From Anaspis maculata (Eukaryota; Arthropoda; Insecta; Coleoptera; Scraptiidae), in contig OX421968.1 of NCBI GenBank assembly GCA_949128115.1, positions 31,586,877-31,650,876 of the forward strand: 64,000 nt of DNA. Reading direction: 5' to 3'. Made by a program: the position numbers and the translations under genes. The notes under the pieces were generated by a model. That model was not told the origin of the DNA. It did no database searches and saw only the letters and a program-made list of their open reading frames with translations. This document shows, in pieces, positions 31,461 through 41,839 of the stretch; positions within the stretch are counted from its first letter, which is position 1; each line of letters begins with the position of its first letter.

Positions 31461-32012
31461 CCAAAAAAGAACTTTCATGTCCGCTCTGCGCCTTCGTACA
31501 TTTCTATCAAATGCCAATCCCCCTATTCTATTTCATAACTACGAAATAGCTTTCCTTCTCCCCTTTCCCCTTTCCTCCTTATGCCCGGCCAGCGAAGAAA
31601 CATGGTTGAATAATTGAAAAACAAACCCTTGTGATCTGCAAAATTTTCTCACTTTGATCGCCAGCAGCAAACGCCCAAGGATCTGGAGGACCACGAAAAT
31701 TGTCTGGAAGTGCTTGGGGAAGGTAACAGCAACGGCCTGTATACCAACCTGCAAGATTTTTCGTCGACCTGCAAAATTTTCTGACTTTGATTGCCAGCAG
31801 CAAACGTCCAAGGACCTGGTGCACAACGAAAATTGTCTGGAAGTGCTCGAGGAAGGTGACAGCAACGCCCTGTATACCGACCTGCAAGAATTCTTGCCGA
31901 CCTAGAAGGTATATGGATGGGTAGGTATGTATTTCACAAGGGAAGTGAATGGGGTATAGGTACGATTTCTGCTGACCTGCAAAATCGGCTGACCTGCATT
32001 TTAGCGACACCC

Positions 32013-33214
32013 CTGCAGGCAGAAGATGGCGACTGATGTCAAAACTCATGACGCGCAAAGGGCAACTATCCCAAGAAACTATGGCCTGCCAGTGCTTCGT
32101 GTGCAAAAACCTGGACTATATTGTCCCCTGTCTGGCAGGACGGCGTATGTCGAATTTGGTCGATTTTTCGTTTTTTATACTAACAGATTTGTCTTGACAG
32201 GGGCCATAAAATGTGCGCAGTCGAAGTTTTTGTTTTCAAAAATTAGGCCCTTTAATAAAAAATATTCAAGCGACGTATGTAACAGATTGATGAAATCCTG
32301 TCAGACAAAACGGCGTATGTTCAGGACTGTCCGACTTGATGACGTATGTCGACTTACGCCATTTGAGACAGTGAAATAGACATTTTCTCTGTCAAGCAGA
32401 ATGGCGTATGTCGGCTTACGCCAAACGCGGGCTGCATTTGAAATGAGACCATCCCTTCAGCTATTGGCTAACGCAGAGCACGTGAGCCGCGCACGGGTTA
32501 CTATTGGTGCGATTCGAACATCAGCTGTTTCAGATTCGGATGGATTTCACAGACCGAAAAAAAGACGCAGCTAGATATAAACAATGATTTTTTTTATGGC
32601 TTGGACGCATCGATCTTTTGATCATTAGTGTCTCAACTGTTTTGGTGGTGTGAGAAATTTGATTTCATCAGAGATTTCATTGAACAGATTTACGGATCTA
32701 AGGAAGTTCAAGACAGTTTTCGAACTGCCGTTGGACAGTATTTGAGGGAGGTCAAGGTTCGACACAAACTTCGCTCTGGCATCCTTGAACAATGAATTAT
32801 TCCAGTTACTTTTGTTTTTTGTTACCATAGAAAAAACTTTACTTTTTTTTTTTTGTTCGACAAATATTGCAAGTTTCCTAGTTTCTGCAATGAAAATTTT
32901 TTTTTTGGTTCGACAAATATTGCAATTTTCCTCGTTTCTGCAATGAAAAATAATAATATGTAATTGAGCCTTGTTAACAAATTTGAATGTAAAGAACAAT
33001 CAAGAAGCCTTCTTCTAATACCCAAAAATTTAGTTAGGTACTCGAGTTTGAGGTACATAAAAATTGACGATTTCATGACTGTGATACTTTCAGGATAACC
33101 CTCGGGATAACCTGTACCTATTTATTTATTACTGATTTATTTATTATTAATTATTATACTACACCCAACAGGCAGACGAGCCCAGTTAAAGGGTGAGGGA
33201 TACCATAGACAAAA
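32013..33214. other. Intergenic; holds the first GGCGTATGTCG cluster
   Basis: Beyond the motif cluster no gene is recognised. 32840-32945 contains a direct duplication of about 60 bp (GACAAATATTGCAA, TTTCTGCAATGAAAA) with T-runs. The open frames here look like chance frames. Confidence 0.5.
32139..32425. repeat. Cluster of GGCGTATGTCG motifs
   Basis: Four occurrences of (A)CGGCGTATGTC or close variants, the last two extended to a dyad (TATGTCG, a short spacer, then CTTACGCC). A mirror cluster lies at 38565-38760. Confidence 0.7.
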
Positions 33215-33374
33215 TGTATTAGACTAGGATCATTTTTGAAAAAGTGGGCTGGAAAGTGGTTCTAGAGGCAAGTCATGGTTAAAGTTTGGCAACATGTGTT
33301 TTAAGGGTATTTGGACCTCGCTAAATACGAAAACCATTGTTGCCAAGCCGAATTTTGCACCGGAAGCTCGCAAT

Positions 33375-33389
33375 GGGGGGGGGGGGGGG
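33375..33389. repeat. G homopolymer
   Basis: A run of 15 G followed by a second G-run; the matching C-rich text is in the right arm near 38040-38055. Confidence 0.85.
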
Positions 33390-34611
33390 TAAGGGGGGGG
33401 AGACAAAAAATCACCATTTTCCACCATTTTTGATACCGGGACTGAGACCTGTCATCAGTGTGGAGTAAATTACATCGTATCTTGATTAACTGAGGTCTTA
33501 TACTATCATCTTGACATGATTACTGTCAAAATTTCCATAGGGGGGCGACTGGTGGGGGGACTGTTGACTGTTGAGATGATTCTTCTTTTCTCTTGATTTT
33601 GAGTGAATATATACATGTTTGGTATCTTTTCCTATCAAGTTTCATATTCTCAGTTCAATTATGGTGTCAAAATTGCAATAGGAGCAAGTTTGAACAAGTT
33701 TTAGATGACAAAACATGTTTTTTTGTCAATAATTTTTTACCACTTTGAACTGTGTTATTTATTGCAAATCGGCATTTTTTTCTCAAAATTCTTGCGTAGT
33801 TCGTTAATCTGGTCTATTTCACACAATACAGTCATGTAACTGATGTGCCTTCAACTTTTAAAATATGGAAAAAATATTTTTTTGTGAAAACTGTTTGGCG
33901 CTACTTTTCAACTTTATTTTTTGCTATTATTTTATTGTATGATGAAAAACTGTGGTCCTCCACCCCATCATTATAAAGAAAACCTTAGCCGAGATATTCT
34001 AGAATGTACTTTTTTTCAAAAGAAGAGTTTTTCATGTCAGAACCTGATGCACAGTGGGTAAGAGTCCTCTCAGAGAGGCCTGAGATGTTCTATTGAGCTC
34101 GAGAAACGGTTACTTTTTCCAAACGGCTTTGATATGCCCTATTAAGATACAGAGAGGTTACCTTATTCCAACTTTTTTGTGATGTTCTCTTGAGCTCCAA
34201 ATATGTTACCACTTTTGCACTTCTTTGAGATGTTCTATTAAGCTCCAAAGAGGTTACCTTTTTCCAACTTCTCTATGATGTTCTCTTAAGCTCCAAAGAA
34301 GGTTACCTTTTTAGACCTTATTCAAAATGTTTTATAAAATTATAAAGCTCCAAAGGTTACCCTTGAGGTTACTTTTCTCCAACTTCTCTAAGAAGTTCTA
34401 TTTCAGCTCCAAAAAAAAAAAAATAATAATAATTTTCTTTGGTATCTTTGATTGTGCTCTAAAAAAGGTTACCTATTTTGGATTCCCGTGAGATGATCTA
34501 TCAAACCTCCAAGAAAAGTTACCTTTTTCGAACGTCTTGGGCAGGTGTTCTCTACCATCAACCTCTAAAAAAAAACAACTCCTCAAAATTTACGTTCATG
34601 AGATGTACCTA

Positions 34612-37160
34612 CCGGGTGGGCCAAAAAAAATTGCACTAAAATTATTCCCTTGTAAAATTTTTATTTCTATTCCGATTTCGACGATCTTAGTGTCAATGGA
34701 TAGCCAAAAGGATAGGCTTCAAACTCCAAAAATCAAAATGGCCGCATCTCCAGAATCCAAGATGGCGGACGCAGTTAAAAATAGGTCAACTGTAGAGCTC
34801 GTTTTTTTTTGTTGGGAATTGTGACAATAAAAAAGCCAATGGCACATACCAATAGAATGGGCTATTGGCAACATTTCAAGACCAAAATAAAACCAATCGG
34901 CCGACGGGTTGCAAAGAAATAGCAAATTTAAAAAAAGGCCTGGTTGGCGTTTTCAAAACGGGAGCAGTGAGAACATCATTTCGGTATTTGCACTGCTAGA
35001 TTTCTGTTTTTAGTCCGATATTATGGTATTGGATGTCACTGGATGGGCAATGAATATGAATATGAAATGGGGTTGAACGCCAAGATCCAAAATGGCCGCA
35101 TTTCCAGAATCTAAGATGACGGACGCAGTTAAAAATAGGTCAACTGTAGAGCTCGTTTTTTTTAATGAATATCGATGTTCTTCTGTCTATACACTACTTT
35201 ATAAAATCGTTGTCTATTTCGTTTTTTTTATTGGGTATTGTGAAAATGAGAAAGCCAATGGTACATACCAATAGAATAGGCTATTGGCAACATTTTAAGA
35301 CCCACGAAAAAAATCGACCCACGGGTTGCAAAAAAATAGCTAATTGAAAAACGGCCTGCTTGGCGCATTTGTTATTCTCCGTACCGATGATCGAGAGATG
35401 TCTGGATGAAATATTTTCATTGTGAATATTCAAATACTTAATATGACTGATGAGTAAGTTGATTTCTCCCTATCAATCTGCAGGAAAATCAGGTACGTAC
35501 CTGTGATATTTGCCACTTGCCTTGTGATCTTACTGGTTCCAGGCCTATTTTCCGGACTACGAATTAGTTCTCTTCCTCTTCAGCGTTTTTCTTGGGGACA
35601 ATAACATCAAAATGTTTCCAGAGCCCACTTGCAACTTGAACGTTATTGTTTCCAAGGAAAACTCTGAATAGGTCTTGGAACTAATTTCCAAAATGAGTTC
35701 GAAAAATAGACCTGGAACCAGTAAGACCACAAGGCAGGTGGCGAATATCGCTGGTACGTACTTGGTACTTGATCAATTTTCGTATAAGAACATTCAAGAT
35801 TCAGATGTTTTGATAGTTCTGCGTCAGCTTGGCTTGTGTATTGTAGGAAATATGTTCCTGATCAGGACAGAATAACTCACCAACCAGTGTATCCCTTTAG
35901 GATGGTGCACCTGCCCGTACAGCAGCTACAACTGTTGACTACCTGAGAAATGGTGGCACAAATTTCACTGAGTCAAAAAGCTAGCCACCTTGTAGCCCGG
36001 AACTTATTCCCTTAAATTACCTCGTGTGGTTCTATTTTATTCAGCGCTCACATAACAATAAACGTAATCAGTTCAGAGACATTGAGGAGCTGCGAGAATA
36101 GGTATTCCAGTATTGAGAAGAATTTCCCCGAATTCCAATTTTGAGTGGTGGTTCTAATTCTCCATTCCTTTGCAACCCGTCAGCCGATTTCTTTCATTTT
36201 TGTCTTAAAATGTTGCCAAGAGCCTATTCTATCGAGATGTATCATTGGATTTCTTATTTCCACAATTCCCAGTAGAAAAAAAAAACGAGCTTTTCAGCTG
36301 ACCTATTTTCAACTGCATCCGCTATCTTGGATTTTCGAAAAGCGGTCATTTTGAACTCCGGTGTTTGAAGCCTATTTTATTGGCTATCCAGTGACATCCA
36401 ACACAACAATATCGGACTCGAAACAGAAATCCAGCAGTGCAAATACCGAAATGATGTGCTCACTGCTCCCGCTTCACGCCAATCAGGCCTTTTTTTGAAT
36501 TTACTATTTCATTGCAACCCGTCGGCCGATTTCTTTCATTTTGGTCTTGGAATGTTGCCAATAGCCTATTCCAGCGACATGTACCATAGGCTTTCTTGTT
36601 TTTACAAACCCTAATAAAAAAACACGAGCTCATCAGTTTACTTATTTTAAACTGCATCCGCCATCTTGGATGCATTTTGGCATAGCGGCCATTTTGGATA
36701 TTGGCGTTCGAAGCCCATTTCGTTGGATATTTAGTGACACCCGATACCATAATATCGGACTATAAACAAAAATCTAGCAGTGCGAATACCGAAATGATGT
36801 TCTCACTGCTTGCGCTTTGAAAACGCTAAGCAGGCCGTTTTTCAATTCGCAATTTCTTTGCATCCCGTCGGCCAATTTTTTTCATATTGGTCTTGAAATG
36901 TTGCCAACAGCCTATTCTATTGGTATGTACCATCGGCTTACTTATTGTCACAATTCCCAATAAAAAAAAACGAGCTCTACAGTTGACCTATTTTTAACTG
37001 CGTCCGCCATCTTGGATTCTGGAGATGTGGCCATTTTGATTTTTGGAGTTTGAAGCCTATTCTTTTGGCTATCCATTGTTACTAAGATTGTCAAAATCGG
37101 AATAGAAATAAAAATTTTACAAGGGAATAATTTTAGTGCAATTTTTTTTGGCCCACCCGG
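34612..37160. mobile_element. Mariner-like palindromic element, TA TSD
   Basis: CCGGGTGGGCCAAAAAAAAT at the left end and its complement at 37160, bounded by TA at 34610-34611 and 37161-37162. Each arm is built from repeated modules of about 340 bp (two on the left, three on the right). Every module carries AAAATGGCCGCAT, AAGATGGCGGACGCAGTT, and AACTGTAGAGCTCGTTTTTT or their complements. The loop (35480-36140) contains a further inner inverted repeat and a decayed mariner transposase. Confidence 0.85.
35901..36130 (+). pseudogene. Mariner transposase remnant (catalytic C-terminal part)
   Basis: The plus strand reads DGAPARTAATTVDYLRN and, after an in-frame TAG at 35982, PPCSPELIPLNYLVWFY. These match the two hallmark segments of mariner transposases: D-G-A-P-A-H, with the second catalytic Asp, and W-P-P-x-S-P-D-L-x-P-L-D-x-F-L-W, with the third. 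Here the Trp is replaced by the stop, the third catalytic Asp is Glu, and the His of D-G-A-P-A-H is Arg. The N-terminal half was not found. It sits in the loop of a palindromic element with TA duplication, consistent with mariner origin. Non-functional. Confidence 0.75.
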
Positions 37161-38286
37161 TATATTCGAAAAAGCCGCATTCCTCTAATAATACCCAAGG
37201 AAGAGGTAGAAGAGATTTTGAAATCGAATGTAATAAATGTGAATGATAAAACCTGTAATTGTATTATTCAACTTACCGTTTAGGGTAATGTATCTGCCTT
37301 CGATTACACCAAGTTCTCTCCAGTTTCATCAGCGTATTTTTTTTAATTCTATAAATTATGATATTTCAATGCAAATCGGAGTTTTTTTCGACAATTCTTG
37401 CGTATTTCGTTAGTCTGGTGTATTTTACACAATACATTCACATACTAAGTGTGTCTTCACTTTTTAAAATATGAAAAACTTGAGTTTTGATTAAACATAC
37501 ATCATACAGCAAAAAACAAAGTTGAAAAATAGGGCCAAAGAATTTCCACAAAAAAAATTTTTTCTTCACGTTTAAAAAAGTAGAGGCAAATCAATTGGAT
37601 GCCTATATCATGGTAAATACATGAGACTTACGAACTACGCAAGAATTTTGAGGAAAAATGCCGATTTGCAGTAAAATAACACAGTTGAAAGACGTAAAAA
37701 AATATTGACAAAAAACATGTTTTATCACGTAAAACTTGTTCAAACTCGCTTCTATTGCAATTTGAACACCGGAGTTGAATAGGGAATATAGAAATTAGTC
37801 GGAAACGATACCAAACATGTTTGTATTTACTCAAAATCGAAAGAAAAGAAGAATCATCTACACAGTCAACATTTCCCCCACCAGTGTTCCCCCTCCAGAA
37901 ATTTTGACTGTAATTATGTCAATATGGTAGTATAAGACCTCAGTGAATCAAGATATGATGTAATTCACTTCACGTTAATGACAGGTCGCAGTCCCGACAT
38001 CAAAAATGGTGAAAAATAGTGATTTTTGGTCTTCCCTCCCCTTTACCCCCCCATTGCGGGCTTCCGGTGCAAAATTCGGCTTGGCAACAATGGTTTTCGT
38101 ATTCAGCGGGGTCCAAATACCCTTAAAACGTATGTTGCCAAACTTTAACATGACTTACCTCTAGCATTGCTTTTTATCCGAAAAGATCCTAGACTATATT
38201 ATAGGTGACAGTGAACAATCTACCTACTCATCTGCACTTCAAAGATGCGCTTATGAGACTCACACCCGTGAGGATTTTGCTACTAG

Positions 38287-38314
38287 TTTTTTTTTTTTTT
38301 TTTTTTTTTTTTTT
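38287..38314. repeat. T homopolymer, 28 nt
   Basis: Pure T run just outside the 33.2-38.2 kb palindrome. It could be a minus-strand poly(A) tail, but no retroelement body is recognisable to its right. Confidence 0.85.
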
Positions 38315-38564
38315 GTAATTTCGACCAGTCGAGATTATACCTAACTAGACCTGGGGTGCGATTCTCAAAGTCAAAGCCCAGTTGTATCACTCAAACTTGA
38401 CTTTAAGCTCGGTTTGATCTGGACGGAGTTCAAAGTTGAAGTTGAATTGTCTACCTCCGGTCTGACTTAGCATACCTAATTAAAAAGGTACTCAATAACT
38501 TCGATCGATAATCGCAGACTAGGGCAAGATAAAACTAAGTTTTTACCTATGGGTGCGCATTCAT

Positions 38565-38760
38565 CTCTTTCGACATACGCTGTTTAATCAGAAAATAAAA
38601 ATTGGTTTGAACTAACATACGCCGTTTAATCAGATGGAAAACGTCGTATGCATAACATACGCCGTTTTGTCAGCCAATGAAAGTTGGTCTGGACCGACAT
38701 ACGCCGTTTTCTTCGATTACGTGATCTGACAGAACGGCGTATGTCGGTTCATATTTGGAG
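38565..38760. repeat. Second GGCGTATGTCG cluster, mostly inverted
   Basis: Five or six occurrences of GACATACGCCGTTT or its complement within 195 bp, including a head-to-head pair near 38640-38670. Most are in the opposite orientation to 32139-32425. Confidence 0.75.
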
Positions 38761-39065
38761 TAACGAGACCTGCCAAAAAACGGGGCTGGACGATATTTTT
38801 AATAAATTTTGTTTAATTTTATCTATGTAGTTTCATTTTTCCAATTGGAGATTGATGCGAAAAAAAAATACAAACCACAAGAACTATATATTTTGCGCGG
38901 TTTTTCCAAGATGGCGGTCTTGAGCTAGGTACTCGATACATAAACGTATCATGGCTTATTTTCATGCTGGTGTTGTGGGGAATCCAAAAAGGTTTGACAC
39001 GTCAAGACCCCAGGGTGGAAACCAAAATCGTAATTTTCGGCTCCTGGCTCATCGACTCTGTATAT

Positions 39066-41227
39066 GCAAAAATACAGCTTTATGGGAGCGATTCCGACCT
39101 CAGGCCCTGAAATGGCTATAGTATATTGGAAATAGAATATCTGCTGGAATTAATTCAAACAAAAACGATTTTTTTACCATGGCTAGTTTTCAGTTCCCTC
39201 TTCAACATATCAAAAGTCCTCAACTCTGGGACTGCTACAAATTAGTATACAGGGTGAAAGTTTATTATTTTTTCTTATTTCTTTTCTTTCTCAAAAAACT
39301 GATGACTGAAAAAAACGGTTTTAGGCTAGTTTGATAGGCCATAGTCTTCCAATGAACATATAAAAAATATACCACCCAGCAACTGCTGCGTATCAAATAA
39401 CAGAGTGAAAACTATTTTTCAACTTCAATTTTTTTTCCTTAGCGGAACTGATCTGGATTGGAGCCGGGTCCAGTTCTTTTGCAAGCTTATAATGTCATAC
39501 TGAACATATAAAAAGGATACATTTCTGCAACTGCTGCTTTTCATTTTACAGGGTGAAAAGTCATTTTCACGTTTCAATTTTTTTCTTGATGAAATTGGCT
39601 CGCACATCAATTTCGACTGATTCTTCTGTAAACTTGAAGTTTCTAGTCAAACATATCAAAATAATACATTTCTGCTACAGCTACGTTTTTTTTTTTACAA
39701 ATTTAAATGTTTGGGTATATTTGGGTATATTGCATCAAAAATTCAAAAAATCTTGGAACGCAACCAAACATTTAAATTTGTTGATAAAAACGTGGCTGTA
39801 GCAGAAATGTATTATTTTGATATGTTTGACTAGAAACCTCAAATTTACAGAAAAACCAGACGCAATTGTTGTGTGAGCCGATTTCATCAAGAAAAAAATT
39901 GAAACGTGAAAATGACTTTTCACCCTGTAAATTGAAAATCAGCAGATGCAGAGACGTGTCCTTTTCATATGTTCATTATGACATTATCAGCTTGCAAGAG
40001 AACTGAAACCGGCTTCCATCTAGATCAGTTCCACCAAGAAAAAAAATTGAAGTTGAAAAATAGTTTTCACTCTGTTATTTGATACGCAGCAGTTGCTGGG
40101 TGGTATATTTTTTATATGTTCATTGGAAGACTATGACCTATCAAACTAGCCTGAAAACCTTTTTTTTCGGTCATCAGTTTTTCAAGAAAAAAAGAAAGTA
40201 AAGAAAAATAATGAACTTTCACCCTGTATACTGATTTGTAGCAGTCCCAGAGTTGAGGACTTTTGATATGTTGAAGAATGGACTGTAAGCTTGCCATGGT
40301 ACAAAAATCGTTTTTGTTTGAATTAATTCCAGCAAAACACCTATTTTTTTCTATTTCCAATATACTACTAGGATGACTGGGCTATTGTGCAATCGGGCAT
40401 AAGTAGTGCGAATTGCAAGGCTCCCAAGGTTATCGATGCCGGCCGGCCACTCACGTGATATGCGGCAAAAAAACGAGCAAAAAACGTGGACCGTGAAAGA
40501 AACTGATAGGTGCTGCGCAGTGCGCACTGCGCTGTGCTGTAGCGGCGGGCAGTAGTACAACCTACAAGTCGAACAAAGAACATCCACTGCCGGGTCCAGG
40601 TGTTTCGGTTGCAAATGTTAATTATTGCTACCATTATTGCTTTGTTTTTTGAACTTGATCAATCTCTGGCCACCAGTAGGTCGTTCACCTAAATTATTCA
40701 GTTGAAACAAAAGTGCATCGTATTCGTATTCCGTGACAATCGACATCTCCACCTGGGTACTACGACTTCGCTCAACTACAAACTGTTTTTGACTCGGTTT
40801 TTAAACTGTGATGGTGCGGTGCGGCGTTTCATCATTAAATTAACCATGTAATGTTCGTTTCTGTGCGGTGTTTTGTTTGTGAAAACGGTGGATAGTGACT
40901 CAAATGACCAGTCTGAGGAGAAACAGGGAGCCAGGCCAGTTTCTGGAGCTACGCCTCGCCCAGCAGTAGCAGTCAAGTCCTCTGGCACAAGGGTAAGCTG
41001 CATGCATGCCGCAGGCGATTTTCCTTTGTTATTTTTAAAGGTCGAAACCCTTTTTGCCCTCCCCCTGTTCTGCCGGCCCAACTATCACAAAAGGCAGAGG
41101 ATATAATAACTGGATAACTCAAAAAAACAGTTCTATCCACAAACAACAAGCAATTGATACGTTAACTGGCATCTACCCGGTATGTAATGATTCACTTCCC
41201 GTGCATATGCATAATAATATGCGGAAA
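39066..41227 (+). repeat. Long dispersed repeat, copy 2 (split by palindrome)
   Basis: Matches 22978-23935. The repeat is broken after CCCTGAAATG at 39113 and resumes at 40371 with GGATGACTGGGC. Copy 1 provides the uninterrupted sequence at this point. Confidence 0.85.
39119..40367. mobile_element. 1.25-kb palindromic element with 3-bp CTA TSD
   Basis: TAGTATATTGGAAATAG at the left end and its complement at the right; CTA at 39116-39118 and 40368-40370. The arms are about 600 bp each and diverged by roughly a tenth. Each arm holds two ACAGGGTGAAA modules (39249, 39549, mirrored near 39920 and 40220). A short loop lies near 39720-39760. The empty site is seen in the paralogous repeat at about 23071. 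No coding capacity. Confidence 0.9.
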
Positions 41228-41400
41228 AAAATGACAGTTGCGCCCAGCATTCTTTGATTGCTATATCGTTGACTTTTGAGCTTGACGCCGCTGTCACGGC
41301 GAAAGTAAAAAACGGCTGGGATTTGCAACTCACCGGAAAAAAGTGCAGTTTCCGGATAGGACTGAAACCTGGCAAATTCAGTATTGTTGATATTATTCTC
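41228..41400 (+). repeat. Dispersed repeat, second copy of 26571-26880
   Basis: Collinear match with 26571-26880, shorter by several deletions. Confidence 0.75.
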
Positions 41401-41608
41401 TTTTATCTTTATGGTGTTCCGCAGCGTGGAATAAGCCACTGACGTGAAGTGAATAAGCCGTCCAAAGCGTCGAAGACTTCAAATTTTTTGCCAATCCATC
41501 GAAATAGGATATCATGAAGTTTTCACTGATGTATGCGTCATTGCGGCTGGCCCAATCCTTGAAAATTCTGCAGGCACTTTTATGCCGGCCGTGATTTTCC
41601 GTTGGCAA
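41396..41608 (-). pseudogene. Tyrosine-recombinase-like N-terminal fragment
   Basis: The minus strand encodes LPTENHGRHKSACRIFKDWA, then YISENFMISYFDGLAKNLKS and STLWTAYSLHVSGL. The order (LP-x-x-S/N ... F-x-x-W ... I-S-E-x-x-L/M-x-x-Y-F ... S-T-L-W-x-x-Y-S) is that of the helical core-binding region in Crypton-like or recombinase-like proteins of insects. The catalytic domain (R-H-R-Y) is not found downstream, so this is a fragment or a single exon. Assignment is by remembered family pattern and needs a profile search. A second possible N-terminus of the same family is at 54720. Confidence 0.45.
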
Positions 41609-41839
41609 AAGGTTTTCTACCTTTTTGCAGCTGCTTCTCGTATTTTGGGCGAGGTTGATTGCGCTGCGCGTCCCGCCAGCTATTATTGCCCTTAGCAGTA
41701 ATAACGCATTTCCCGTGTCGCGTGTCGGTATTTAAGGCTAAAGGGGCCTGAAATTGATTACCAAGTGTGCGACAGAGAGAAAATACATCAAAAGTAATAA
41801 AATGTTTTTGGGAAAACTATCAGTCCGATTTTAGATCTG

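Larger units (their letters stand above)
30114..31498. mobile_element. Foldback element with minisatellite arms
   Basis: Ends TACGAAGGCGCAGAG at 30114-30128 and its complement at 31484-31498; flanking duplication CATTTC (30108-30113 and 31499-31504). From the ends inward both arms carry, in mirror order, a CAATTGNCA minisatellite, a GTCTGTCCG tract with a CTCCTCGGGG word, the CCGCCATCTT repeat, and a central inner palindrome (30645-30800). Long inverted arms built of short tandem repeats are the hallmark of foldback (FB/Galileo-like) transposons. No transposase. Confidence 0.85.
26937..32012. mobile_element. Composite 5.1-kb TIR element, 9-bp TSD
   Basis: Long inverted arms (about 26937-27220 and 31625-32012) begin GGGTGTC(A/G)CTAAAATGCA at each end. 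They are flanked by CTGCAGGCA at 26928-26936 and 32013-32021, a 9-bp duplication. The right arm has an extra copy of a roughly 135-bp unit (a CAGACAATTTTCG word and a TGCTGGCGATCAAAG word) that is single in the left arm. Inside lie a hAT-like MITE (27283-27992) and a foldback element (30114-31498). No transposase frame is recognised. A 9-bp duplication fits Mutator-like or Merlin-like groups, but the class is not proven. Confidence 0.75.
33215..38197. repeat. Outer 5-kb inverted repeat around the mariner-like palindrome
   Basis: The left arm (33215-33910) begins at TAGACTAGGATC. It matches the right arm (about 37640-38197, ending GATCCTAGACTA) in reverse complement, with clear divergence and many indels. 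Shared text: the GTTTGGCAACAT word, AAAACCATTGTTGCCAAGCC, GATACCGGGACTGAGACCTG-like text, a G-run, and AAGAAGAATCATCT in complement. Part of the left arm also recurs in direct orientation near 37370-37480. The 34612-37160 element sits inside, so two palindromes are nested. Confidence 0.8.

Noticed and set aside
38287..38314. Poly(A) tail of a minus-strand retroelement
   Set aside because: No retroelement coding or 3' UTR text is recognisable on the right of the T-run, and no target duplication. A plain homopolymer is the safer call.
32139..38760. CRISPR-like array from the spaced GGCGTATGTCG motifs
   Set aside because: Spacing is irregular, orientation is mixed and the context is a eukaryotic genome.
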